Shown here: in pieces, positions 26,741 to 40,754 of the stretch | Numbering within the stretch: position 1 is the first letter of the stretch | Layout of the letters: each line of letters begins with the position of its first letter | Assembly: GCA_964017045.1 (NCBI GenBank) | Contig: OZ024795.1 | Coordinates: 28,186,366 to 28,250,365 of the forward strand | Source: Omphiscola glabra | Lineage: Eukaryota; Mollusca; Gastropoda; Lymnaeidae | Length of the DNA stretch: 64,000 nucleotides | Direction: 5' to 3' | Notes under the pieces: generated by a model | The model's input: the letters and a program-made list of their open reading frames with translations, nothing else | Database searches by the model: none | Told to the model about the DNA's origin: nothing | Program-made: the position numbers and the translations under genes

Positions 26741-27263
26741 ACAGAAGAACACCATCTAAGCAGGAAGACAAGGTAACAGAAGAACACCATCTAAGCAGGA
26801 AGACAAGGTAACAGAAGAACAACATCTAAGCAGGAAGACAAGGTAACAGAAGAACACCATCTAAGCAGGAAGACAAGGTAACAGAAGAACAACATCTAAG
26901 CAGGAAGACAAGGTAACAGAAGAACACAATCTAAGCAGGAAGACAAGGTAACAGAAGAACAACATCTAAGCAGGAAGACAAGGTAACAGAAGAACACCAT
27001 CTAAGCAGGAAGACAAGGTAACAGAAGAACACAATCTAAGCAGGAAGACAAGGTAACAGAAGAACACCATCTAAGCAGGAAGACAAGGTAACAGAAGAAC
27101 ACCATCTAAGCAGGAAGACAAGGTAACAGAAGAACACAATCTAAGCAGAAAGACAAGGTAACAGAAGAACACCATCTAAGCAGGAAGACAAGGTAACAGA
27201 AGAACACAATCTAAGCAGTAAGACAAGGTAACAGAAGAACACAATCTAAGCAGGAAGACAAGT
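26741..27263. repeat. 35-bp minisatellite, 15 units
   Basis: Units ACAGAAGAACACCATCTAAG then CAGGAAGACAAGGTA; ACCATC, AACATC and ACAATC variants are interspersed. Confidence 0.97.
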
Positions 27264-27762
27264 AGGCTGATGATTTTTTCAATCAATATTTTTAAAAAAA
27301 TTTATTATTATAAATGAAAAATCTTTGAAACTAAATCTATTCACGTTGAAACCGTAAATTCTCTTCTTTCCTATCCCGCATTGCTTAACTACAGCGCAGT
27401 GTACTTTGAAGAATGTTCTGCGGCCCTCCAGGTGGCCGCATGTGATAACGGTATGACGGAAAGAAATAAAATACATGAGACGGAATAGCGTGTCTGGTGT
27501 CAACATTCGCTAATGTCAGTTAAATCCTTGTATAACCACCCCTCCCTCCCCCTTTTAACGCTATATCGGACATGCTATATCAGCGAACCGTGTCAGAAGT
27601 CCTTAATAGATAACACCTAGCAATTTGCAATGTATCGTAGTTATTTGTAATGAAAACACGTTCGTGACAAATTTATACATACTGCTGACAAAAAGCTATT
27701 AGTGGGCATTGGACTAATTTTCGCACAAAATGTAAAGTGGCTTCTTCAGGTCGACCCAAAAG

Positions 27763-27941
27763 TATAGCGTCTACTAAACGAATAGAGTCAACTAAAAAAA
27801 TAGCGCCAAATAAACAAATAGAGTCCACTAAACAAATAGAGTCAACTAAACAAATAGAGTCAACTAAACAAATAGAGTCCACTAAACAAATAGAGTCCAC
27901 TAAACAAATAGAGTCCACTAAACAAATAGAGTCAACTAAAA
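27763..27941. repeat. 18-bp minisatellite, about 10 units
   Basis: Units ACTAAACAAATAGAGTCC. Open on both strands because of its period. Confidence 0.93.
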
Positions 27942-28117
27942 CAACCCAATTTATGACTTCATTTAATGGTAATCTTCAACATTATTTGAAACGTTTTTTT
28001 CTGACGGCAAAGTTTAATCTTAAGAAAGTTCTATGTTGGTGGCCACCGTCTTCGTGAAACAATCTGGTTTTTATTTGCCTATTCACGATTGACTTTTGAG
28101 GCACATCCCGTAGAGAC

Positions 28118-28188
28118 AGTCTGGTGCGCACAGTCTGGTGCGCATAGTCTGGTGCGCACAGTCTGGTGCGCACAGTCTGGTGCGCACT
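28118..28188. repeat. 14-bp minisatellite, 5 units
   Basis: Units CAGTCTGGTGCGCA. Confidence 0.93.
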
Positions 28189-28930
28189 TTTCGCAGATGA
28201 ACGGTGATTGCTGGTTTACTTTTTTCTGCAAAGTGTTTGTTCAGCGGATTCTCTGCTTGCTGGACTCTCAAAATTCACCCCCTCGACAAAAGCCAACCAG
28301 ACAAAAGCCAACCAGACAAAATACATTTTGTGTTCCTGATATTTGGAGGGTTAATAAAAACAATTTTTAAAAAAACACCAATCTTTTCATTTATGATTTT
28401 TTAAATTGCCAAAATTTTGAGTGAAAATTACAATTGTAGTATGTGGATAATTCGCGGATTGTATTAACTTGGAACGATCACTTGATTGATTAATTCTCTT
28501 AATCCAAGACAAAAACGTGGCGAATAAATGTATATAAATTATATAGATAAATATAAATGTAAACTTTCAATGTCGTGGACTACTTTAATCTGTGAATGGC
28601 GGGCCCAGAGGTTTCAACGAAACTCGGACCAGAGGCCCATGAAATAGGAGCCAACATTGATCGTGGGCTCTTAAAATATAGAAGAAGAAGAGATAACATA
28701 AATTTAAATACATTCGTGAATAGTAAACATTATATTAATGGCATATAAATGTATAGTACCACCTTTGTATTTGAATAATGTTTATATCCTTGTCGAGCAC
28801 AAACCTGCTACGATATGCTGGAGGCCCAAAGGTGGTGGTGAAACGATTGGGGTATATCGTACCATTCGTTTTTATAGTGGTAATTGGTTTGTTGGGTGTG
28901 GAGTCCCTAAGAGACATGGTGCATTTTATA

Positions 28931-29122
28931 ATGGATGGATGGATATATGGATATTTGGATAGATGGATATTTGGATAGATGAATAGTTGGATAAATGGAT
29001 AGGTAGAAAGGTAGGAAGTAGGTAGGTAGGTATGTTTGTATGTATGTAGGTAGGTAGGTAGGTAGGTAGATAGATATATAGATAGATAGATAGAAATGAT
29101 AGATAGATAGATAGATAGATAT

Positions 29123-29169
<47 letters not shown>

Positions 29170-29178
29170 GATAGATAG

Positions 29179-29213
<35 letters not shown>

Positions 29214-29305
29214 GATGGATGGATATGTGAAATATGGATAGATAAATGGATGGATGGATGGATAGATAAATGGATGGATAGATGAATGGATAGATGGATA
29301 ATAGG

Positions 29306-29354
<49 letters not shown>

Positions 29355-29371
29355 GGATGGATGGATAGATG

Positions 29372-29462
<91 letters not shown>

Positions 29463-29479
29463 GGATAGATAGATGGATG

Positions 29480-29550
<71 letters not shown>
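28931..29550. repeat. (GATA)n microsatellite, about 620 bp
   Basis: Long (GATA)n array with GATG, GTAG and GATATATA interruptions, purest at 29380-29460 and 29490-29550. The 217-codon minus-strand frame (IYLS repeats) is an artefact. Confidence 0.98.
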
Positions 29551-29662
29551 TTGTGAACATTACAAGTTTAACAAATCTTTTAAAATTTCCAGTTCTTTGT
29601 TCTTTTCGTTCATTAATAAGTAACGAGATTTACTCGTTGAGCATAGCATTCATCGATTGATA

Positions 29663-30822
29663 ATGTAGGGGCGGGCGACAGTGTAGGGGCGGGCGACAGT
29701 GTAGGGGCGGGCGATAGTGTAGTGGCGGGCGATAGTGTAGGGGCGGGCGACAGTGTAGGGGCGGGCGATAGTGTAGGGACGGGCGACAGTGTAGGGGCGG
29801 GTGACAGTGTAGGGGCGGGCGACAGTGTAGGGGCAGGCGACAGTGTAGGGGCGGGCGACAGTGTAGGGGCGGGCGATAGTGTAGGGGTGGGCGATAGTGT
29901 AGGGGCGAGCGATAGTGTAGGGGCGGGCGATAGTGTAGGGGCGGGCGATAGTGTAGGGGCGGGCGATAGTGTAGGGGCGGGCGATAGTGTAGGGGCGGGC
30001 GACAGTGTAGGGGCGGGCGACAGTGTAGGGGCGGGCGATAGTGTATGGGCGGGCGATAGTGTAGGGGCGGGCGACAGTGTAGGGGCGGGTGACAGTGTAG
30101 GGGCGGGCGACAGTGTAGGGGCGGGCGACAGTGTAGGGGCGGGCGATAGTGTAGGGGCGGGCGATAGTGTAGGGGCGGGCGACAGATAGTGTAGGGACGG
30201 ACGATAGTGTAGGGGCGGGCGACAGTGTAGGGGCGGGCGACAGTGTAGGGACGGGCGACAGTGTAGGGACGGGTGACAGTGTAGGGGCGGGCGACAGTGT
30301 AGGGACGGGCGACAGTGTAGGGACGGGTGACAGTGTAGGGGCGGGCGACAGTGTAGGGACGGGCGACAGTGTAGGGGTGGGCGACAGTGTAGGGGCGGGC
30401 AATAGTGTAGGGGCGGGCGATAGTGTAGGGGCGGGCGATAGTGTAGGGGCGGGCGATAGTGTAGGGGCGGGCGATAGTGTAGGGGCGGGCGATAGTGTAG
30501 GGACGGGCGACAGTGTAGGGACGTGTGACAGTGTAGGGGCGGGCGACAATGTAGGGGCGGGCGACAGTGTAGGGACGGGCGACAGTGTAGGGACGGTTGA
30601 CAGTGTAGGGGCGGGCGACAGTGTAGGGACGGGCGACAGTGTAGGGACGGGTGACAGTGTAGGGGCGGGCGACAGTATAGGGACGGGCGACAGTGTAGGG
30701 GTGGGCAACGGTGTAGGGGCGGGCGACAGTGTAGGAGCGGACGACAGTTTAGGGGCGGGCGACAGTGTAGGGTGTTGGCAACAGTGTAGTTGCGGGCGAC
30801 AATGTAGGGGTTGCCGACAGTG
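29663..30822. repeat. 18-bp G-rich minisatellite, about 64 units, 1.16 kb
   Basis: Units GTAGGGGCGGGCGACAGT with GATAGT, GGGACGG and GGGTGAC variants. Each unit carries GGGGCGGG on the plus strand, so the array could form G-quadruplexes. The 404- and 352-codon minus-strand frames, the longest in the window, are repeat translations (LSPAPT, ARPYTI), not genes. Confidence 0.98.
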
Positions 30823-31412
30823 ATCACGTTTGAATGTTTTCTTCCAATTGTATTCCTGGATACATCAGAGCGCTGTTAGCCTGCTAAGATAGCATAGACA
30901 TAATCGCTATGGAAGTACTCAATCAGTCACACAAATGTTTGTTTCTAAAACTTGTGAAAGTTTTTTGAGCACCTCTTATGTCAGAAAAAAATACGTTTGT
31001 ATATGGCATGCAAGCAAGAGTTACGTCCCTTTGAAGAGGACTTCTAAAGTAATGGGGGAGGCTAAATCAAAAGTTGGACTGGACTAAATGAGGCCCTAAC
31101 GGGGTATTAATTCATATACTTGGGTGGCATTGGTCTCTTTATGTTGTTACAGTAATCCTAAATAAGCCTCAGAATGAACCATAGGGAGCCAATGTTATGT
31201 TATAAATAGTATAATATTTTAAGCTATTGTCGATGGACTATGGAATTCTTTTGGTGATTAAAAAAAACTAGAAGTTGAACATAACTGATTCAAAGGCTAG
31301 GTCCACAAATAGTCGTAAGAAAATGACTCAATTAAGAAAATTAAACCTGCAATGTCCATTGTTTCAGAAGGCAAGTGGGTCAGTTAAGCCATTGTTGATG
31401 TGGAAGTGGCAT

Positions 31413-31829
31413 CTAGCCACACACCCACACCCATCAACCCACAATGTTACCTCATATATGTAATGTCATAGTTCTCGCCACACACCCCCTCCCCTCGCAC
31501 CCATCCACCCACAATGTTACCTCATATATGTAATGTCATAGTTCTAGCCACACCCCCCCTCCCCTCGCACCCATCCACCCACAATGTTACCTCATATATG
31601 TAATGTCATAGTTCTAGCCACACACCCCCTCCCCTCGCACCCATCCACCCACAATGTTACCTCGTATATGTAATGTCATAGTTCTAGCCACACACACCCC
31701 TCCACTCGCACCAGTCCACCCACAATGTTACCTCATATATGTAATGTCATAGTTCTATCCACACACCCCCCTCCCCCCGCACCCATCCACCCACAATGTT
31801 ACCTCATATATATAATGTCACAGGTCTAG
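31413..31829. repeat. 70-bp minisatellite, 6 units
   Basis: Units with CCACCCACAATGTTACCTC, ATATATGTAATGTCATAGTT and a C-rich CACACCCCCTCCCCTCGCAC block; unit starts 70-71 bp apart (31441, 31511, 31581, 31651, 31722, 31793). Confidence 0.95.
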
Positions 31830-34800
31830 TCCAACTCATCTAAAGCACATGGCCGCTCTCACACGAACATTAAAAAATGTGTCGCTGCAATACAACAAAA
31901 TGTCTATTCAGGTATCTCTCAAGGGCGAATCGTAAGGGAACAACATCTCTTAGACGAGGGCGGATCCAGGTTGGGGGACCTTGAAATGTTCTCCTTAAAT
32001 CTTTACAGACATAAAGCCCAACCTTATCTGCTTATGATATTAAATGTCTTTCATAAAGAGAGGTTACAATTCTTATTAATATGGCGTACGTTCTGTTGTT
32101 TTGTTTTTCCCTTATCCTGATACTTAGTGTGCATTTCCCCTGCCTTACAAAAACTAGTCAATTCAGGTTTGAGTATCATTTTTAAGCGTCCCTTAAGGTC
32201 CAATTTGCTTCCAGTAACCTCCTATATGCATTTAAGCATTCTCGATTTCTATAGTCAGCTGTATCTGATAGAGGCGAACGACGTTGATGTTTGTAATTTT
32301 GCTGGTTGTATTTTCCCCTTTTATTTGAATTTTGTTTCCCGTCCGTATTTTTTAAAATCCGTATTTTAACGTAGAACCGATTTGTAATTCATATCTATAA
32401 CTTCAGGCACAGCTCCATATACCCCTTGACTGCTGGACGCCTACCCCCCCCCCCCCCTCCGCGCCCAATTGGCTTTGTGAATTATGTGTGTGTACCATGT
32501 TCTTAAACACGCTATTGGTGTTTGGCGAGCTCAATATGAATATTAGTAATAAAAAATGTACGGTTAAAAACTGTTCGAATAGTGTTGACTATTCAATGAT
32601 GTTAATGATAACAAGTGATTACAAATTGGCTGATAGCTCAATAATTGTTCACATTTTTTTTAGCCAATCAATTTATCAGTGATTATAGAAAAAGATAAAT
32701 AATAATCTTTGCAGGCTTATAATATTCGTTTGGGTTAATGCTTACAATTCTATATTTGTCTGGCAGCTGGCTGTCTCTGCAGTAAAAAGATGTGTCATTC
32801 CATATTATAGTATTGAAGTTAAATTCTCAGCCTATGCTTAACAATTTAAATGTATCTAAAAAAAAAAAAAAATAAACAATTTTTATCGAATAGTGGGGAA
32901 TTATTTTACTTTCCTATATTAATTTTGTTACCAGGAGAAATTCAGGCTAATGCGAAGAGATGGCATCAACGGCTAATACGAAGAGATAGCATCGTGACTT
33001 TAGGTTTCAGGTTAGGTTTAGGGATAGAGTTAGGGTTCAGGTTATTTTTAGGGATACATTTAGGAAATTTTTAAATTATTTTTTAAACGTTTTATTTTTA
33101 ATTTTACGGGTCACTGCAATCAAGTTGGCGGCCATGGTAAAAAACGTGGATGCTATCTCTTGGCAGTTACTGAAATTCAAAAGAAGGCAGAAACACGTGT
33201 GTGGGGAGTGGGGTTTACTGCCATTCCCCCAACTCAAATTGGAAACAGCTGCTTCCCTTTTCCACATGTGGAGACGCCCCAGCCCACACCCTGACCCCCA
33301 TATTTGTCTATTACAGCCTCCTCTACATCGCATCTCATTTGTGTGGACACAATTTACTTATACGTACCAAATTAGCGGTATTACGCCCATGAATCTGTAT
33401 AATTCCGCCCTATTAGATCACCAGTTGGGTGATGGCTGGTCTGATAGATATAAAGATTACAACAGCGTGTTGCTTAATTGCAATTGAGTCCTCCTTACCT
33501 TTACATGATTTAATCCAAATTTCGATTCCTGGATTCAATAACCTGATCCAATGTAATCCTAATCTTGATCGGTCTTTGATCCCCCACTGTCGTGACGCTT
33601 GACTGGATAACGCTAAGGCACATAGAACTTAAAACACGTGTATGTATGACATATGACTCGAGAAATAACACACTGTGAAGGTTAAATACGCTTTAAAACA
33701 CTTAACATTGATGTGTAAATTTGACCTGTTTAGTACTACGCTACCATGAGTTAGGAACTTTTCCTCATCTAAACAATGCAAAGAACTCAAACAAATATAT
33801 TAAGGCCCGTTGTAACCCGTCAACCGCTAAAATATAAAACGATAGTTTTGTTTTGTTATGTTATTAGGAGCTATTGAGGTCCCACACTTTTAGAATAAAA
33901 CAACTTCACAACAAAACAATTTTGAAACTAGCGCTGTTGTTGATTTTCTATTTTTTTCCCCTATGCACGCCGGTGGTACTTATCGCGAGAGGAAGATTCA
34001 CCGCGGCACCGCGGCAAACACAAAATTTACGCGTGGTCATTCATACGATGTTCGCCGTGGCGTATGTGGGGGTAACTCGGTGCGGTGGGTAGAATACGTC
34101 TGGTGGGGGGCCAGAAAGAAATGCAGATCCTTACTATTGGGAAGGGCGGGGAAGTTTGGGGGTGGGGGCGTGAAGGGTATGGTATCAATAGTGTTGAATA
34201 TTCTGCTTTGGGCGTCGTAAAAAGGAGGTTGGATTGCAGCGAGCTAATTGATAGGTGTTTTGCGTATGACGACTGTGAAAGAAGAGTTACCAAACGAATA
34301 AGAAAAGTGAAAGCCCCTAGTTTCATCCGGGAGAAGCCTCATTGACGTCATTACTCAACTAGCATCGTAGGCATATTTTAAAAAAACAACAACATACGTG
34401 TACATTTAGCGAGCGCACTGTCTATGTATAGTAATAATTGTATACTATATTCATTTTTAGCTTCTCAATTGTCAGCGCTCAGCTACAACGACCTTATCGG
34501 TTTGCTTTAAGATATAATGAAGACATCTACTGGCTGATGCATTTCTCTAACCTTTACTCCATTTTCTTTATATCTTAGACCAGAAAAGCTGACCTTTCCT
34601 GTTAGCACTGCATAACAAATACCTGTCACTGACCCTAAATGTAATCACAACATATCATTTATATGTAACTTACCCTTCATGTAAGCAAACCATGACATAT
34701 ACCTGTAACTGACCCTTAATGTAATCACTACATAACATGCACATGTTTATTGCAACTTCCATGTCTTACTTTGGAGCATGAAAATAGACGTTAACTTTTA

Positions 34801-35073
34801 CAGTCCTAGAACTTCAGTGTCTGTTTATTCCTGCTCCCTAACTTTACTGCCCTATAACTTCTGTTAATTACTGCTCCAGAAATTTTACTGCCCTAGAATT
34901 TCAATGTATGTTTATTACTGCTCTCTATTTTTTTTACAGCCCTAGAACTTCAGTGTCTTTTTATTCCTGCTCCCAAACAATTTCACCTTGATCCAAATTT
35001 CAATTCATGCATTTTTTTTTATTCACAAAGAGTCACGTCAAATTTACAATAATATATTAAATGTCAGTTGTCT
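31830..35073. other. Spacer with loosely repeated segments, no gene recognised
   Basis: Contains telomere-like TTAGGTTTAGGG/TTAGGG words at about 33000-33065. Degenerate repeats of about 60 bp lie at 34610-34740 (TGACCCTTAATGTAATCAC) and about 65 bp at 34800-34975 (TACTGCCCTAGAACTTC). Open frames at 33125-33487 and 33874-34345 show no family features. Confidence 0.5.
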
Positions 35074-35609
35074 CAGTGGAACCCCGCTATAACGCGCCCC
35101 ACCATAACGCGAATTCGGATATAACGCGGTCGTAGCATGACTCCAAAAATTTTGTATATTCATTCACATGGAGAAAAAAAATTTGTAGAAAAGTAAAAAA
35201 AACAAAAAAACAAGAAATTAACTTCATTTTGGGCATGAGATTAGTTGTGACTTTTAAAATAATATGATCGTGGCATGGTTCCTGAAATTTGAAATTCATT
35301 TACTCCATCAGGCCTACGTTATTTGAAAATGTTGTCCATTGCTTGGAAAGCCATTTTTTAAAGCGAAAAAAATCAAAACTGTTCAAAATATCGTAGAAAA
35401 CGAGCCCCTAAACGCACCACTTTCCAACTAGTATCAAAATTAATGCCGAAAACGAGGCTTTCTTCCGGTAGAACTATAAATAGTAATACGTAAGGGATTT
35501 CCGCTGTGCTAAGAACGAAAGTAAACAACCTCGCATTAACGCGACCCCTGCTTTTAACGCGATCCCATTTTATGGACCCCGATCATCGCGTTATAGCGGG
35601 GTTACACCG
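35074..35609. mobile_element. pogo/mariner-like MITE, about 536 bp
   Basis: Left end CAGTGGAACCCCGCTATAAC then GCG; right end GCGTTATAGCGGGGTTACAC then CG, its inverse over about 22 bp. Extra ATAACGCG/TTAACGCG words lie just inside both ends, as in pogo/Tigger-type elements. No transposase remains; interior is AT-rich. Confidence 0.75.
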
Positions 35610-35830
35610 TAGTCAGCGCTAGTCTTTAGTCAGTAGCTGTAGGAGCGCACAAAATGTGTGTGTTCTTTTGTTTGACTGGCTTTCTCTCTTTCCTTTTTTT
35701 TTAATACAGTAACATTTTATCCACGTATTATAAACTCTCCGGCTTTATCTTCTATTAAGAAATAAATTACTATTTTTATATAATAAAACCAAATATTTAA
35801 GAAAGTTTCATACGTTTGGTCATATGAATA

Positions 35831-37308
35831 CCCACTGGAGTACTGTATTGGCACGTTAGACATCCAATGGAGTACTGTATTGGCACGTTAGACATCCAAT
35901 GGAGTACTGTATTGGCACGTTAGACACCCACTGGAGTACTGTATTGGCACGTTAGACATCCAATGGAGTACTGTATTGGCACGTTAGACACCCACTGGAG
36001 TACTGTATTGGCACGTTAGACACCCACTGGAGTACTGTATTGGCACGTTAGACACCCACTGGAGTACTGTATTGGCACGTTAGACATCCAATGGAGTACT
36101 GTATTGGCACGTTAGACACCCACTGGAGTACTGTATTGGCACGTTAGACATCCAATGGAGTACTGTATTGGCACGTTAGACACCCTCTGGAGTACTGTAT
36201 TGGCACGTTAGACACCCACTGGAGTACTGTATTGGCACGTTAGACACCCAATGGAGTACTGTATTGGCACGTTAGACATCCAATGGAGTACTGTATTGGC
36301 ACGTTAGACACCCACTGGAGTACTGTATTGGCACGTTAGACATCCAATGGAGTACCTTATTGGCACGTTAGACATCCAATGGAGTACTGTATTGGCACGT
36401 TAGACATCCAATGGAGTACCTTATTGGCACGTTAGACATCCAATGGAGTACCTTATTGTTACGTTAGACATCCACTGGAGTACTGTATTGGCACGTTAGA
36501 CATCCAATGGAGTACCTTATTGGCACGTTAGACATCCAATGGAGTACTGTATTGGCACGTTAGACATCCAATGGAGTACCTTATTGGCACGTTAGACATC
36601 CAATGGAGTACTGTATTGGCACGTTAGACATCCAATGGAGTACCTTATTGGCACGTTAGACATCCAATGGAGTACCTTATTGGCACGTTAGACATCCACT
36701 GGAGTACTGTATTGGCACGTTAGACATCCAATGGAGTACCTTATTGGCACGTTAGACATCCAATGGAGTACTGTATTGGCACGTTAGACATCCAATGGAG
36801 TACCTTATTGGCACGTTAGACATCCAATGGAGTACTGTATTGGCACGTTAGACATCCAATGGAGTACCTTATTGGCACGTTAGACATCCAATGGAGTACC
36901 TTATTGGCACGTTAGACATCCACTGGAGTACTGTATTGGCACGTTAGACATCCAATGGAGTACTGTATTGGCACGTTAGACATCCAATGGAGTACTGTAT
37001 TGGCACGTTAGACATCCAATGGAGTACTGTATTGGCACGTTAGACATCCAATGGAGTACCTTATTGGCACGTTAGACATCCACTGGAGTACTGTATTGGC
37101 ACGTTAGACATCCAATGGAGTACCTTATTGGCACGTTAGACATCAACTGGAGTACTGTATTGGCACGTTAGACATCCAATGGAGTACTGTATTGGCACGT
37201 TAGACATCCAATGGAGTACTGTATTGGCACGTTAGACATCAACTGGAGTACTGTATTGGCACGATAGACATCAACTGGAGTACTGTATTGGCACGTTAGA
37301 CATCAACG
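35831..37308. repeat. 32-bp minisatellite, about 46 units, 1.48 kb
   Basis: Units ACTGTATTGGCACGTTAGAC then ATCCAATGGAGT. Variants segregate along the array: ACCCACTGG is frequent at the left, ACCTTATTGG in the middle and right, ATCAACTGG only at the right end. There are no distinct spacers, so it is not a CRISPR array. Confidence 0.98.
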
Positions 37309-39880
37309 TTTTGTTAAAAATGTTATTTCTCAACACGTATCTTTTTTTAAAAGCCATTGATTCAAAATGGTGACAGATTCTTTTCTATAAAAAAAAATAC
37401 ATCTATTAGTATCAGTTTTATACAATGCACAATGTCAATTAATCTTAAACCAAATAAGGAATGTGGCTAGGGATCCCCAATTCTTTACAGTCCCCGAGTC
37501 TATTAGAGAACCCCTAGTCCTTTAGTCTTTTAGTTAGGAGCCCCGAAGGGTTGCCGACTCATGAAAAAAAAATTGACTGACAAATATTCTAAGCCTCCAC
37601 AATTATTATGGATTTACGGACACATGTTTAACATTAATTTGTTAAAACTATAGATTAAGTTGACTATTTGAAGGTCTGGTTTCAAGCCGTGGGAAGGAAG
37701 TTGTTGTTAAAAACTATGATTAGGTTTGAAACGAAAAGACGTGACAAATTAAAAGAACATTTCGTACAGATGCCTTCTTCAGAGGCCGAGACACAACTAG
37801 AAAGAAAAGATAATTCGAAGGAAAAAAAATGAAACTTATGTTTTTAAAATTCTTAATGACGTCATTGTAGTGCTATACTGAGAGCCATGAAGCTTGAAAA
37901 AAACCATTAAATATCTTTACTATTGTATGTTTGTTATACTATGTTATATGTCAAATACTAAACACATCTCTTAACAGGCCAATTGGGTGGAAAAAAGGCT
38001 GTCATGCGTGACATGTGAATTCAAGTAAATTTAGGGGGAGGCGACAATCGAATTAATCAATAAAGAGCCAAGGGTGCGGAGTAGGACTGTCTGTAGGCCT
38101 ATTGTTTAAATGCCTGAAGGTAGGTTGTAGGACTGTCTATAGGCAGTCGAATTACCCGGACCGGGTGTAAAAAAACTGCATCCGGTTAATAAGGCCTATT
38201 AAGACTATATTTGTATGACTTATGACCATGAGACATGACTCTGTTTTAATATCGTGTTAAGTGGCATCTCATCAGTTTTCTCTTCATTATTTAGATCGTT
38301 TATACAATGTCTCATTTCATTAAGAACATTCTAAATTACTTCTGGACATTTACGGTCAAGTAATTTTAGTTCTAATTTGTAACGGATGGTTTGCAACCCT
38401 TAGGCCCCGTGACAAAGAGATCTGTATTTTATAGGGTTGATGAAATATGTGGTCTACTTATTCTGAGTTCATGTGTAGTTCTGATGGACATCTGGAACAT
38501 CTCCAAAAATCATACGACATAGAGTTAGGGAGTGGAACATAGACACATATGGAAACACCACAAGTCACAGTGTGATCCTGAACGGTCATGGTCCAAGGGA
38601 AGATTTTGATGTAATGTACACCATATTTAATGTCAGCTTGATGCTGTTTGATTCAGTAATCTTTTTTTTAGTTTACACGTTAAAATTTTGTTTACAAATA
38701 TAGTATAGTGCGTTCAAAAAGAAATTTGACCCCATCCATCCATCTAAGCCTAGGTCTGCCTTTGGGCCGTTTTCTGCTGGGGTTTTGGTGATACACTTAA
38801 ACCGATTTACTGGCGTCAATTCGCATGTATAGGCAACTTTACTTTTTAGTCGACATTTTGAGGGCCCTTCAATACCAGCTGCTTAGAAATGTGCATGAAG
38901 ATTTCTTAGAAAAGGACGGTAGAAATATTTCACGTGTAGCTTTCATTGGTGGCGAAACAAAATTTGTAAAAGCTATTTTATTTGTTTCCGTTTCGTAAAA
39001 TAAAGTAAAGTACCTTCATAAATTATTATTGTATAATTTGCATTGCCATGATTGTACCCAGTTAACGTCTTTTATTATATTAAGTTTATACCCCCACCCC
39101 TTTTTAAATTTTTACCCCAATTCAAGGAATCGTAAATCCAAACACGTTTTCTCTCTTCCTCATATAACGGATTTATGAAAATGTGAAAGGACAACCAAGT
39201 AATTCATGAGCTTTGATGAAAATATTACAGTTATCTCTCTTGAAACGTATTATTATTATTATTTTTTCCATCCAATTGGAATTGTCATAAGTTAACAACT
39301 GTCTCGACCATTCACTTTGCTGACAGTCATTTACTTAAACTATGCAAATTGGTTTGCGTGGGTGGGGTTAGTGCGACATAATTAAAAGCTGTTAAAAGGA
39401 TTCCAGCATACAGGGGATATTGTGCAGTTAAATGTTGGAATTTTCTTCTAAAGCGCTGGGCGAATGGAAAATTAAATGTTGGAAGTAATCATTTAAGCTA
39501 TTTTTTTTACGCTTTTATATATATATTAATTACAAATTTAAAAAGTAAATTTACTTTTACATTAGTTAAAAACTCGCAAGAACCGAAAGTTTTTTTTAAA
39601 ATTTGTTTTGAAAATAAACAAGTGGATTTACATTAGTATGGGATATACAAACATACTTTTTTACATTAAGATTACCTTGAATACTTTTAAGTAATTTAAT
39701 AATTTCCTCGAGAGAAAGGCGCACATGGGTCACAAAGTCGTATCCATCCAAAAATATTAATATTTAGAAGAAAAATGTATTGTTGATAAATAAAACAAAA
39801 AAAAATTAAAAAGTCACAGGAACGTCCATAAATACACTGTTATGGTTTCTTCAGACTTTCCACTTCACCCAAACGAACCG
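37309..39880. other. Spacer, no gene recognised
   Basis: AT-rich with only short open frames; no repeat or transposon signature I could support. Confidence 0.5.
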
Positions 39881-40303
39881 AACCACGAAAACCACCCAAA
39901 TAAACCAAACCTTAAATAAACCAACCAAACCAACCAAACCAACCAATCAACCAAACCCTAAACAAACAAACCAAACCCTAAACAAACAAACCAAACCACC
40001 CAAACCAACCAAACCACTCAAACCAACCAAACCAACCAAACCCTAAACAAAAACCAACCAAACCCTAAACATACAAACCAAACCACCCAAACCAACCAAA
40101 CCACTCAAACCACCCAAACCAACCAAACCAACCAAACCCTAAACAAACAAACCAAACCACCCAAAGCAACCAAAAAACTCAAACCACTCAATCCACCCAA
40201 ACCCTAAACAAACCAACCAAACCCTAAACAAACAAACCAAACCACCCAAACCAACCAAAAAACTCAAACCACCCAAACCAACTGAACCCTAAACAAACAA
40301 AAC
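39881..40303. repeat. AACC-rich low-complexity array with CCCTAAAC words
   Basis: Irregular (AAACC)n/(AACC)n with repeated AAACCCTAAACAAACAAACC modules. The CCCTAA words are embedded in AACC repeats and do not form a telomeric array. Confidence 0.9.
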
Positions 40304-40754
40304 AAAAGAAAAAGTTGTCACAGGTAATTGCTCAAATGCTAAGTTGACTACATTTGTGAAATTCTAATAATAAACACTAAGTTTCTTTGATAACATTCTT
40401 TAATTTCATTTTCAACTGTTAACTTGTATACATAAATTTAGAATTGACTCCTGAATTACTTGAATTGACATATACATATACAGAGCCACCGTAAGGATTT
40501 TCAAGTGCTGATATAAGATTAAAATGGACCCCCACCCCCCGCTTACCTTCATATAGTTACATAAATCAATAATGTCATAAGTTATTAATTGTTATCAAAC
40601 GTACTTGCAAGGTATATTAAAAATAAAAGAGTGGTCCTCTCCTTCTGTACAAGATAATAAAAATAATTTTACACATTAGTATAGAAACAATAATGAAACA
40701 ATACACATTAGCAATTAATTTAATACTATATTAATAAAAAGCTCATAACAATTA

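Noticed and set aside
28907..29560. 217-codon Ile/Tyr/Leu/Ser repeat frame
   Set aside because: Translation of (GATA)n on the minus strand.
29613..30827. 404- and 352-codon open frames, the longest in the window
   Set aside because: They are translations of the 18-bp minisatellite, open in several frames on both strands; no start context, domain or splice sites.
31960..31985. GAGGGCGGATCCAGG resembling a transposon end
   Set aside because: Single occurrence with no inverted partner or target duplication.
33125..34345. Frames of 72-120 codons
   Set aside because: No domain, conserved motif or coherent splice structure; composition does not differ from spacer.
35831..37308. Possible CRISPR-like array of regular 32-bp repeats
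   Set aside because: Repeats are contiguous with no unique spacers, in a eukaryotic genome.
39881..40303. Interstitial telomere from CCCTAAAC words
   Set aside because: CCCTAA occurs once per AACC-rich module and never in tandem, so it is low-complexity DNA, not a telomeric array.
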